From the NCBI GenBank assembly GCA_034435395.1, contig DAOTXK010000330.1, forward strand, positions 1-17,719: a stretch of DNA of 17,719 nt. Reading direction: 5' to 3'. Shown piece by piece: positions 1 to 6,742 of the stretch. This DNA is from DAOTXK01 sp034435395. Its GTDB lineage: Bacteria > Chloroflexota > Anaerolineae > Aggregatilineales > Ch27. Numbering within the stretch: the stretch's first letter is position 1; each line of letters opens with the position of its first letter. The notes beneath the pieces are model-generated. The model ran no database searches. It saw nothing but the letters and a program-made list of their open reading frames with translations, and was not told the DNA's origin. The translations under genes were made by a program, and so were the position numbers.

Positions 1-494
1 GCTTCCAGTTGATCGGGCGCTGGCGGGGCAGCCAGGCGGTCCAGCGCGTCCGGCGGCGGGGCGAACATCTCCAGCAACCGGGTCACCAGTTGGGCATTGC
101 TCAGGCGGCGCTGCTCCACCAGGAACGTCTCCAAAAAGGCGGTGGCCGGTCGATTCACTGCCCCGCCGTACAACGCCTCGCTGAATTTGGCCAGTCGGTC
201 CAGGTCCTGGCGCACCAGGTCCACATCGCCCTGCGCCCGGTGGCCGACCAGCCGGTTGATGCGCCTCATCAGCTTGCGCAGGTTGCCCAGCGACTCATCC
301 AGCGTGGCCGCGCTGGACTGGACCGCCGCCTCGGCCACCGCCCGCCGGGCCAGGGCCGCTGCCTGCTTCACCCCGAAGTCGATCAGCGGCCTGGCCTCGT
401 CATCGGTCAGCCCGTCGCGCAGGTCGGGATCACCCAGGATGGATTCGGCGGCGCGTGCGGCCAGGTCCTCCGGGTCGGGTCTGTCAAATGGCAT
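1..494 (-). CDS. Hypothetical helical protein, C-terminus beyond the window edge
   Basis: Not recognised. An open frame starts at ATG 494 (MPFDRPDPEDLAARAAES) and stays open to position 1, giving 164 codons without a stop, so the 3' end lies outside the window. The start is supported by GGGAGG four bases upstream. The visible protein is charged and apparently all-helical. It has an Asp/Glu-rich first 40 residues, then a region rich in Arg, Leu and Ala (around LGNLRKLMRRINRLVG), and turns Pro/Ala-rich near the window edge. No signal peptide or membrane segment is visible, so it is probably cytoplasmic. It lies 79 bases downstream of the LOG-like gene on the same strand and may be co-transcribed with it. 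The GC-rich codon pattern fits a real gene; the function is unknown. Confidence 0.7.
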   Translation of the reverse strand, partial: MPFDRPDPEDLAARAAESILGDPDLRDGLTDDEARPLIDFGVKQAAALARRAVAEAAVQSSAATLDESLGNLRKLMRRINRLVGHRAQGDVDLVRQDLDRLAKFSEALYGGAVNRPATAFLETFLVEQRRLSNAQLVTRLLEMFAPPPDALDRLAAPPAPDQLE

Positions 495-573
495 GGTTCC
501 TCCCGTGAGCACAAGTGTACGATTGCTCGGATTTTAACACGAGATGGGGAAAAACAGGGTTGCGCCGCAGGGG

Positions 574-1038
574 TCAGGCGGACGCCCGCGCCACCGCCAG
601 CCGCACGGCCTCCTCCGGCGAGTCGACCCACACGACCGCGCCCGCCGCGAACGCCCGCAAAAATGGGGCGGAACCGAGCGCCACCACCGGCTTGCCCATC
701 TTAACCGCCAGCGCGATCTCCGACAGCGTGCCCCAGCCGGTGCCGATGGCGATCAGGGCATGGGCGGCGCGGGTGATGATGGCGTTGCGGGCTTCCCCCA
801 GGCCGGTGGCGATGGGAATCGTCACCCAGGGATTGGCCTCGTCGGGGGATGTCCCCGGCAGGATGCCGACCGCGATCCCGCCACCGTCATACGCGCCACG
901 GCAGGCCGCTGCCATCACCCCGCCGCGCCCGCCGCAGATCAGCGTGTGGCCCTGCTCGTCGATCAGCCGTCCCACCGCCTCGGCGCTTTTTTCCTCCGCC
1001 GATGACGCCTCCGCCACGCCGATGACGCCGATCAACAT
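574..1038 (-). CDS. LOG/TIGR00725-like nucleotide-binding Rossmann protein
   Basis: A 154-residue protein of the SLOG/LOG superfamily (lysine decarboxylase-like fold, TIGR00725-type). Visible motifs are an N-terminal strand (MLIGVIGV), GGRGGVM at 36-42, GLGEARN at 79-85 and GTGWGTLSE at 99-107, the last matching the family's PGGxGTxxE signature. Relatives include cytokinin-activating phosphoribohydrolases (LOG) and nucleotide-binding proteins of unknown role. The first Gly of the signature is not preceded by Pro-Gly as in true LOG enzymes, so the hydrolase activity is uncertain. The length fits the short TIGR00725 group. ATG 1038 is preceded by AGGAG seven bases upstream. A tandem palindromic repeat lies about 105 bases upstream of the start. 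Family confidence is high; the substrate is unknown. Confidence 0.85.
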   Translation of the reverse strand: MLIGVIGVAEASSAEEKSAEAVGRLIDEQGHTLICGGRGGVMAAACRGAYDGGGIAVGILPGTSPDEANPWVTIPIATGLGEARNAIITRAAHALIAIGTGWGTLSEIALAVKMGKPVVALGSAPFLRAFAAGAVVWVDSPEEAVRLAVARASA

Positions 1039-1142
1039 CCGCCTGCTCCTGATCCATGGCCGGAATCCATATCACGGCACGTCGCCTGCCCGCCGCGCAC
1101 CATTACCAGCCATGGCGCGGCAACAGGCCCGCTGGTGACGGC

Positions 1143-1190
1143 TAAAAAGCGTCCGCTTTATAAAGCGCCCGCTCTATAAAGCGCTCGCTC
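1143..1190. repeat. Tandem palindromic 16-bp repeat (CGCTTTATAAAGCG type)
   Basis: Two adjacent 16-base units (1153-1168 and 1169-1184) differ at one base. Partial copies flank them: TAAAAAGCGT on the left and TCGCTC on the right. The first unit contains a perfect 14-base palindrome, CGCTTTATAAAGCG, at 1154-1167. Read on the minus strand, the array ends in GCGGACGCTTTTTAG, which could act as a weak terminator after the LacI remnant. It could equally be an operator upstream of the LOG-like gene. The sequence does not decide between these. Confidence 0.7.
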
Positions 1191-1231
1191 AGGATTCTGA
1201 TCCCCCCGATGATCGACGGCGCTGCCGCGCG

Positions 1232-1618
1232 TCAGGATGATACCAGCGCCCCACAGCTCTCCCTGACGACCAGGCTGCCCGCCACGTTAATCGACGGGAC
1301 ATATCGCGCATTATTCTTCAGGAGCCGATCAATCAGCAGATGGGCCGCTTTTTGCCCCATCAAATTCAGCGGCAAGGCGAAGGAAGTGAGCGGCGGAAAG
1401 AGAGCCTCCGCCACCTGCCGGTCGTCAAAGCCCACCAGGGCCAGTTCCTGGGGAATGTCCATCCCCCGGCGCATGGCGGCCTGGATGCTGCCGGCGGCCA
1501 TCAGGTCATTGGATACAAAGATAGCATCGATATCTTTGCCCCCATGAGCTGTATTTATAATGGCTTCTGAGGGAGAGTCAAGCGAGTGGGTCAGAAGGGT
1601 TTCCCCATGGTCCGCCGA
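1232..1618 (-). pseudogene. LacI-family transcriptional regulator, 5'-truncated remnant
   Basis: The frame encodes only the C-terminal part of a LacI/GalR sugar-sensing domain: GKDIDAIFVSNDLMAAGS, then ELALVGFDDRQVAEALFPPL and a closing LMGQKAAHLLIDRLL. These match the family's conserved DAIFxxNDxMAxG and VGFDD blocks. LacI-type homology can be followed back to about 1603, and an in-frame TGA closes the frame at 1619-1621. The helix-turn-helix and the N-terminal half of the sensor domain are missing, and I could not find them in the other frames before the NADH dehydrogenase gene. An ATG at 1501 would start in the middle of the conserved domain, so it is not credible as a native start. About two thirds of a normal 330-350 residue regulator is gone, so a DNA-binding function is lost. 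An intact version could have controlled a sugar transporter such as the permease pair at 5588-8690, but that link is a guess. Confidence 0.75.
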
Positions 1619-1703
1619 TCAGCCAGCAGGATGGCAGGCGTTCAGACTGCTCAGGGCGGCTGGTCCGGCGGCCTTGGCGGTCAGCCCGCCATCGGAAGGC
1701 GTC

Positions 1704-3110
1704 TCACTTCCCACCTTCAACAGGTCGAGCCTGGCCCGGTTGCCCGCGGATTTCCCATGTGGAGCCGGGCGAACGCTCGCTGACGGATACAGGCTCATCC
1801 TGGCGCTGATGCGCGCCTTTTGAGGGTCGCTCCTCCGCCGAAAGAATCATCCGAGAGCCGTATGCGCCCGGCAGCGGGTATACGAAGTAGTTCCACACCC
1901 AGTTGACCAGCACGTGGAGCTGGTTGCGAAAACCCATCAGCCACAACAGGTGCAGGCCCAACCAGGCCACCCAGGCGATGTACCCCCGCAGCGGGATACG
2001 GCGGTAAATCCAGGCCACCGCCCGGCTGCGTCCGACGGTCGCCATGATGCCTCGATCATGGTAGCGGAACGGCTCCTGCGGCTGCCCGGCGAGGCGGCGC
2101 AGGATATTTTTAGCCGCCAGGATGCCCTGCTGCTTGGCCACCGGGATCAGCTGCGGATATGGCTCCCCATTCCCGTCCGCCAGATAGGCCATGTCCCCGA
2201 CGACGTAGACGTTCTCCAGCCCGACGGCCTCCATCGTCGGCGCGACCGGCACGCGCCTGCCCCGCGCCAGCGGCACGCCCAGCTTCTCCGCCAGCGGCGA
2301 CCCCTGCACGCCTGCCGACCAGATCAGCGTGTGCGTCGGGATCGTCCGCCCGCTCTCCAGCCGCACGCCCGCGCCGTCCACCCCGGCCAGCCCGTCGCCC
2401 AGGATCACCTCCACACCCAGCGATTCCAGCTGCTCCCGCGCCGCCTGTTGCAGGTTCGCCGGATACGGAGCCAGCAGCCGATCTGTCGCCTCCACCAGCA
2501 CCACCCGCGGCCTGATGCCCGTCCTGGCCGCGTATTCCTTATGCAAGACATGGGCCGACAGCTCGTACAGCGCCCCTGCCGTCTCCAGCCCGGTCGGGCC
2601 ACCGCCCACCACCACCAGCGTCGTGGCCGCCGCGCGGTAGTCCGGGTCGTCGCTCCAGGCAGCGTGCTCAAACCGCTGGAGGATATGGTTCCGCAACACA
2701 ACCGCATCTTCCAGAGTCTTGAGGTCGAAGCCGTGCCGCGCCACCTCATCCATGCCGAAGTAATGGTTGACGCTGCCCGCCGCCACGATCAGGTAGTCAT
2801 AGGGGATCGTGCGCGCGCCGCCGTTGATCTGCACGGTGACGCGCCGATCCAGCGGATCGATGCCCGTCACCTCGCCCATCATAAACCGCACGTTTCTGCC
2901 CCGACGGAAGATGCCGCGCACCGGGTAAGCGATGGCGCTGGGGTCAAGGCCCGCCGTCGCCACCTGGTACAGCAGCGGCGTGAAGGTGTGGAAGTTCTGG
3001 CGGTCGATCAGCAGCACGTCGAGGACTTTCCCCGCCAGAGTCCGGGCGGCAAACAGGCCGCCGAACCCGGCGCCGATGATCACGATGTGGGGGCGTGGGG
3101 GCGCGGTCAT
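1704..3110 (-). CDS. ndh: Type II NADH:quinone oxidoreductase (NDH-2 family)
   Basis: A 468-residue FAD-dependent pyridine-nucleotide oxidoreductase. NDH-2 enzymes pass electrons from NADH to membrane quinones without pumping protons. The FAD Rossmann motif GAGFGG is at 13-18, followed by the family-typical HTFTPLLYQVATAGL. The NADH-binding VVVGGGPTGLETAG is at 166-179 and the second FAD motif VGDMAY at 304-309. Residues 375-413 are hydrophobic and Trp-rich, as in membrane-bound NDH-2 proteins. ATG 3110 is chosen because GGAGGT lies four bases upstream; the ATGs at 3122 and 3128 lie before this site. About 45 polar residues follow the usual family end (near GSRMIL) and look unconserved; they run towards the broken LacI gene. 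A promoter lies just upstream. The exact substrate pair is inferred from the family. Confidence 0.92.
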   Translation of the reverse strand: MTAPPRPHIVIIGAGFGGLFAARTLAGKVLDVLLIDRQNFHTFTPLLYQVATAGLDPSAIAYPVRGIFRRGRNVRFMMGEVTGIDPLDRRVTVQINGGARTIPYDYLIVAAGSVNHYFGMDEVARHGFDLKTLEDAVVLRNHILQRFEHAAWSDDPDYRAAATTLVVVGGGPTGLETAGALYELSAHVLHKEYAARTGIRPRVVLVEATDRLLAPYPANLQQAAREQLESLGVEVILGDGLAGVDGAGVRLESGRTIPTHTLIWSAGVQGSPLAEKLGVPLARGRRVPVAPTMEAVGLENVYVVGDMAYLADGNGEPYPQLIPVAKQQGILAAKNILRRLAGQPQEPFRYHDRGIMATVGRSRAVAWIYRRIPLRGYIAWVAWLGLHLLWLMGFRNQLHVLVNWVWNYFVYPLPGAYGSRMILSAEERPSKGAHQRQDEPVSVSERSPGSTWEIRGQPGQARPVEGGK

Positions 3111-3164
3111 GCTGACCTCCATATCCACTATTTACGACCTTTTTTATATACTATCCTTTCGTGA

Positions 3165-3194
3165 ATTTTATCACACATTTGATGGCCGGGTCAA
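3165..3194 (-). promoter_or_regulatory. Probable sigma-70-type promoter for the NDH-2 gene
   Basis: On the minus strand, TTGACC (3194-3189) and TAAAAT (3170-3165) are separated by 18 bases, and TGA precedes the -10 as an extended -10 element. Transcription would begin near 3158, giving a leader of about 50 bases before ATG 3110. The surrounding stretch is much more AT-rich than the genes. Confidence 0.6.
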
Positions 3195-3227
3195 TTAAAA
3201 CCGCATTAGAAAAAGGACGGCGGCGTT

Positions 3228-4034
3228 TTAACCCTCCGCGGCCAGCGCCTCCCGCACGATGCCCACGATGGCCGCGTGCAGCGCGTCGTTGGTGGCCACC
3301 ATTTGCGAGGCCAGCAGATGCCACGCGCCGCCATCAGGCAGGGCGAGCCGTCCGCCCGCTTCCTGGACGAGCAGCGCCCCTGCGGCATAGTCCCAGGGCC
3401 TGAGCTTCAACTGGATGGTTCCCTCCAGCCACCCCGCCGCCACATACGCCTGCCCCAGCGCCGACGCCCCCAGCATCCGCACCGTGCGGCAGCGCGGCGC
3501 GATGGCGTTGAGCACGGCCAGTCCCCGGCCCCGCCACGTCGGATCACGCCCCAACCCACACTGGATCACCGCTGCCGCCAGGTCGTCGCGCGCCGATACC
3601 TGGATCGGCTGGCCGTTGAGGGTCGCCCCTTTTCCGCGCGCCGCCGCGAAAACGTGTTCCCGCACCGGGTCATAGATCGCCCCCGCCCGCACCGTCAACC
3701 CTTCCACGACGGCCACCGACACGCAATACTGGGGGATGCCCCGGCTGTAATTGGTGGTCCCGTCCAGCGGGTCGATCAGCCACCAGTAACCCGGCGGCGG
3801 CTCCCAGCTATCCACCGCGCGCCCGATGCCGTTTTCCTCGCTGACGATCGGATGATCCGGGTATTGCGAGCGGATGGCGGCGACGATGGCTTCCTGAGCG
3901 GCGTAATCGGCGTCGGTCACGTCGTCGCGGAAGCCCTTGCTGATGACCTCGCGTGGCCGATTCCTGACCGCCTGGAGGACCTCGCCACCCCGCCGGGCAG
4001 CGTCGATGACCAGCTGGTTAAGCGGATAACCCAT
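3228..4034 (-). CDS. Inositol monophosphatase family protein
   Basis: A 268-residue Mg-dependent sugar/inositol phosphate phosphatase. The family signatures are in order: VTDADYAAQEAI at 39-50, the metal-binding Glu pair in VSEENG (66-67), DPLDGTTNY at 88-96 with both metal-ligand Asps, and the C-terminal RPWDYAAGALLVQEAGG at 212-228. Length and motif spacing are normal for IMPase/SuhB-type enzymes. Relatives include inositol-1-phosphatase, fructose-1,6-bisphosphatase and histidinol-phosphatase, and sequence alone does not fix the substrate. ATG 4034 (MGYPLNQLVI) is preferred over an in-frame ATG at 4148: the family begins near here, AGAGG precedes it, and the extra 38 residues have no family character. 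It lies on the same strand upstream of the NDH-2 gene, which has its own promoter. Confidence 0.9.
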   Translation of the reverse strand: MGYPLNQLVIDAARRGGEVLQAVRNRPREVISKGFRDDVTDADYAAQEAIVAAIRSQYPDHPIVSEENGIGRAVDSWEPPPGYWWLIDPLDGTTNYSRGIPQYCVSVAVVEGLTVRAGAIYDPVREHVFAAARGKGATLNGQPIQVSARDDLAAAVIQCGLGRDPTWRGRGLAVLNAIAPRCRTVRMLGASALGQAYVAAGWLEGTIQLKLRPWDYAAGALLVQEAGGRLALPDGGAWHLLASQMVATNDALHAAIVGIVREALAAEG

Positions 4035-4084
4035 AAGCCTCTCGCTCGGGTGACTACCCTGAATCGCTTCAATGCCCAAAAGAT

Positions 4085-4105
4085 GGTGGGGATCGCCTCC
4101 CCACC
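4085..4105. other. Perfect 8-bp hairpin upstream of the phosphatase gene
   Basis: GGTGGGGA (4085-4092) and TCCCCACC (4098-4105) form a perfect stem with a 5-base loop. On the minus strand the stem is followed by ATCTTTTGG, so it may be a weak terminator for the SH3 gene, or a structure in the leader of the phosphatase gene, whose start lies 51 bases further on. The short U run makes the terminator reading uncertain. Confidence 0.45.
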
Positions 4106-4243
4106 GCCTGCCCAGTGTATCCCAAATCCCCGCGACAAAACAGGGCATATGGCCCCGGCCCGGTTAAGCAGACCGGCGGAGAGATGCCTCCCCACCGGTC
4201 GTCTACCATCAATGCCCGATCCCGTCGCCGGCTGCCCGCCGAC

Positions 4244-5305
4244 CTACGGGGCCACGTAGGGCTGCATCCACTGCTGCAACTGGCTGAAGCTCACTGCCGT
4301 ACCGGCCAGCCGGACCAGCGACCACGGTTCGGTCTGCCGACATTCGCGCGGGAAGGACCCCACCAGCGTGGTCGCGCCAACCGTCTGGCCTGTCCGCGCC
4401 GAATGGAGCTGCACATCAACCGTGTACACGTAGCGGAAAATGCTGGGGCCGTTGTAGAGACATTCCTCGATCTGGTTCTCGCGCTGTTCGGACACACACA
4501 GCACCAGCTGGGTATCCGCCGGGTTGGTCGGCCCCCAGGCCCCCATGTTCCCGCTCCACGAGTGGCGGGCGCCCGCCTGGTTGAGCAGCACGGTGGGATG
4601 AACGCCAGGGCCGGGGATGTACTCCGCCGCCTGCGGGACGCCCACACCCGCGCACACGCCAGCCAGCCCGGCCTGCACCGCCGCGTTTAATTCCGCCAGC
4701 GACGGTCCGGCAGGGGCCGCTGCCCCGATCACGCCGGGGACAAAGCTATCCAGCGAACCGGTGACTTCCTGTACATACTCGCGGTAGACCCAGACGTTCT
4801 GCCCCTGGTAGTTGACCAGCACAAAGAGGCTGTCCTCGCTAAGCCCCAGTGCCGGCACGACGGCTGAGTAGGGAATCGCGCCAGCAGGGCGCACGTCCAG
4901 CGACGGCTCCGTGCGATAGCGCAGGTTCACCGTCGGCGAGACGGTCACGCTGCTGGTGACACCGCCCCCGCCGCCGCGAGTGAAGGTCTGGTCGGAGACG
5001 TTCAGCGCGCCCAGGCTGCCGCTGACCACGCCAGTGTAGGCCAGGGACAGCCAGCCGCCCTGCCCGTTATAGGTGACCGCGACCCAGTTGCGATCAGAGC
5101 TGATGGCCGTGGCCTCCAGCTGCGTCTGGTACGGCACGCGCCCCAACGCCTCCGAATCGCTGTTGGGCGCCGCCCGCAGATTGAGGTTGGCATTGGCCAC
5201 CACCGTCACGCCGCCCTGGGCCAGCGCGGGCAGCGATACTCCCAGTAGAGTCGCCGCCAGGAGAAACGCGATAACCAGCCGCTTGGTCAAACGATACGCA
5301 CGCAT
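4244..5305 (-). CDS. Secreted protein with two bacterial SH3 domains
   Basis: A 353-residue exported protein. Residues 1-30 form a classic signal peptide: RLTKR, a hydrophobic core, then LPALAQ. Two bacterial SH3 (SH3b) modules follow at about 33-97 (NLNLRAAPNSDSEALG, later GGWLSLAY) and 118-182 (TVNLRYRTEPSLDVRP, later VWVYREYV). Residues 200-353 form a separate domain with four Cys (218, 270, 282, 322), including PGPGVHPTVLL, QLVLCVSE and IEECLYN. I have no family name for it, though it resembles C-terminal domains of other exported Chloroflexota proteins. SH3b modules often bind cell-wall or surface polymers, so an envelope role is likely; no catalytic motif is visible. ATG 5305 is preceded by AAGGGGGG eight bases upstream. 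It appears monocistronic. Confidence 0.85.
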   Translation of the reverse strand: MRAYRLTKRLVIAFLLAATLLGVSLPALAQGGVTVVANANLNLRAAPNSDSEALGRVPYQTQLEATAISSDRNWVAVTYNGQGGWLSLAYTGVVSGSLGALNVSDQTFTRGGGGGVTSSVTVSPTVNLRYRTEPSLDVRPAGAIPYSAVVPALGLSEDSLFVLVNYQGQNVWVYREYVQEVTGSLDSFVPGVIGAAAPAGPSLAELNAAVQAGLAGVCAGVGVPQAAEYIPGPGVHPTVLLNQAGARHSWSGNMGAWGPTNPADTQLVLCVSEQRENQIEECLYNGPSIFRYVYTVDVQLHSARTGQTVGATTLVGSFPRECRQTEPWSLVRLAGTAVSFSQLQQWMQPYVAP

Positions 5306-5347
5306 CTGCTATACCCCCCTTGGGATAAGTGCCTACCCGAGGATTCA

Positions 5348-5569
5348 TCAGACAGGGGGCTTAAACCCCCTGGAGGTGGCTGTTGATGATTTATCGGATA
5401 GGTAGTAGAGGAAACGGTGAAGGCTCGTGGGTGTAAATCGTACCGACCAATCGTTTGATTCCCTTGTCCCGATACGCCATGCCCCAACTGAGCCATCGGT
5501 TTTTACTATCAGCTCAGGCGTCTGTTTTCGCCAGTGCCAGAGGTCACCAGAAAACCCGTCACTAAGCAC
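5348..5569 (-). CDS. Doubtful small ORF in the less GC-rich gap, possible remnant
   Basis: A 73-codon frame with a GTG start and no visible ribosome binding site. The predicted product reads coherently (WHWRKQTPELIVKTDGSVGA, later LHRFLYYLSDKS) but matches no family I know. Third codon positions are not GC-biased, unlike every neighbouring gene, and the whole 5306-5587 gap is visibly less GC-rich. It begins 19 bases after the permease stop and ends inside a hairpin. It may be the tail of a foreign or decayed gene, or simply noncoding sequence in the leader of the SH3 gene. Confidence 0.25.
   Translation of the reverse strand: MLSDGFSGDLWHWRKQTPELIVKTDGSVGAWRIGTRESNDWSVRFTPTSLHRFLYYLSDKSSTATSRGFKPPV
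5353..5372. repeat. 7-bp inverted repeat CAGGGGG/CCCCCTG in the gap
   Basis: CAGGGGG (5353-5359) and CCCCCTG (5366-5372) form a perfect stem with loop CTTAAA. There is no U tract on either side, so this is not a standard terminator. It lies about 48 bases upstream of the SH3 gene start, in its probable leader. Hairpins of this kind also occur at ends of mobile elements, but no transposase is visible here. Confidence 0.5.
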
Positions 5570-5587
5570 TGCCGGTCGCCGGGCCGC

Positions 5588-6742
5588 CTATCCTTTCAGG
5601 CCGGTGGTGGCGATGCCTTCGGTGAACTGTTTCTGGGTGAAAAAGTAGACAACCAGCACCGGCACCAGCGCGATCACCGCCCCGGCCATCATGAAGTTCA
5701 ACTCCACATTCACATCCTGCCGGAAGGCATACAACCCATAGGAGATGGGCCGCCACTCCGCCGCCTGGGTCACCAGGATCGGCCAGTCCAGCGCGTTCCA
5801 GGCCCCCAAAAAGGTGAACAGGGCGTTGGTCACGATGGCCGCCCGCGACAGCGGCACCACCACCTGGAACAGGAAGCGCACGTGCCCGGCGCCGTCGATC
5901 TGGGCCGCATCGTACAACTCGTCCGGAATCTGACGGAAGAACTGCCGCAGCAAAAAAACGCCGAAGGTGCTCGCCAGAAAGGGCACGACCAGCCCAAACC
6001 AGCCATCGATCCAGCGGAGGCCCAGCGCCGCCGCGGTCTGTGCCCAGCCGATGCGCTGCCAGAAGGCGTTGAAGGCTTCGTTCAGGCCGACGACGGTCAG
6101 ATAGTTGGGGATGAGGATGATGGTGAAGGGGATGAACAGCGTCATCAGGAACATGCCGAACAGCAGATCGCGCCCGGGGAACTGCATGCGGGCGAAGGCG
6201 TAGGCGGCCAGGATGGAGAACAGCGTCTGCCCGACCACCTGCAAAAAGGTCATCATCACGCTGTTAAAAAAATAGCGCCCGAACTGAGCCTTGTCCCAGG
6301 CTGTCAGATAATTGACCACGCCACCCCGGATGACCGTATTGCCCACCAGCCAGTAAATATCCCGGGTGCGGGCATACTCGCGCCAGGTCAGCGACCGTTG
6401 TCTGGTGCCGATCTCATTGGGGTCCCGGACGAAACTGAGGTAACGGGCCGGATCGTCGCCAATCACGGTGTCCAGTTCTTCGTCGGCATAGCTGAACATC
6501 TCGATGAGCGGCTGACCGGTGATGAACTGGCCGGACTGCGCCTCGCCCAGCGTCATCAGCGACACGCTGAGCATCCACAGGAAGGGCAGGATGCAAATCA
6601 GCGCCCCGATCGTCATCAGCAGATAGGCAACCACCCGGAAAACATCGACCTGGACGCCCGGCCCTCTCGCGATCGAGCGCGCGGCTGCCCGGTCGATGTC
6701 CAGCTTCGGCGGGGGCACCGGCGTCTGAGCAAGGTCAGCCAT
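5588..6742 (-). CDS. Carbohydrate ABC transporter permease, MalG-like
   Basis: A 384-residue inner-membrane permease of the binding-protein-dependent sugar uptake family (MalG/UgpE type). The first membrane helix is near VVAYLLMTIGALICILPFLW. Further helices follow, then the EAA loop that contacts the ATPase (DAAQIDGAG at 278-286) and a C-terminal helix (VIALVPVLVVYFFTQ). It exceeds the usual 270-300 residues because of an extracytoplasmic stretch of roughly 90-100 residues between helices 1 and 2. ATG 6742 overlaps the upstream permease stop as ATGGCTGA, and AAGGAG lies 10 bases before it. The in-frame ATG at 6769 precedes that site, so it is less likely. The two permeases would form a heterodimer. 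No solute-binding protein or ATPase gene is in the window, so the substrate is unknown. Confidence 0.9.
   Translation of the reverse strand: MADLAQTPVPPPKLDIDRAAARSIARGPGVQVDVFRVVAYLLMTIGALICILPFLWMLSVSLMTLGEAQSGQFITGQPLIEMFSYADEELDTVIGDDPARYLSFVRDPNEIGTRQRSLTWREYARTRDIYWLVGNTVIRGGVVNYLTAWDKAQFGRYFFNSVMMTFLQVVGQTLFSILAAYAFARMQFPGRDLLFGMFLMTLFIPFTIILIPNYLTVVGLNEAFNAFWQRIGWAQTAAALGLRWIDGWFGLVVPFLASTFGVFLLRQFFRQIPDELYDAAQIDGAGHVRFLFQVVVPLSRAAIVTNALFTFLGAWNALDWPILVTQAAEWRPISYGLYAFRQDVNVELNFMMAGAVIALVPVLVVYFFTQKQFTEGIATTGLKG

Noticed and set aside
1914..3164. A 416-codon plus-strand frame opposite the NDH-2 gene
   Set aside because: The minus strand encodes a full NDH-2 with three nucleotide-binding motifs; the antisense product is His/Arg/Gln-rich noise.
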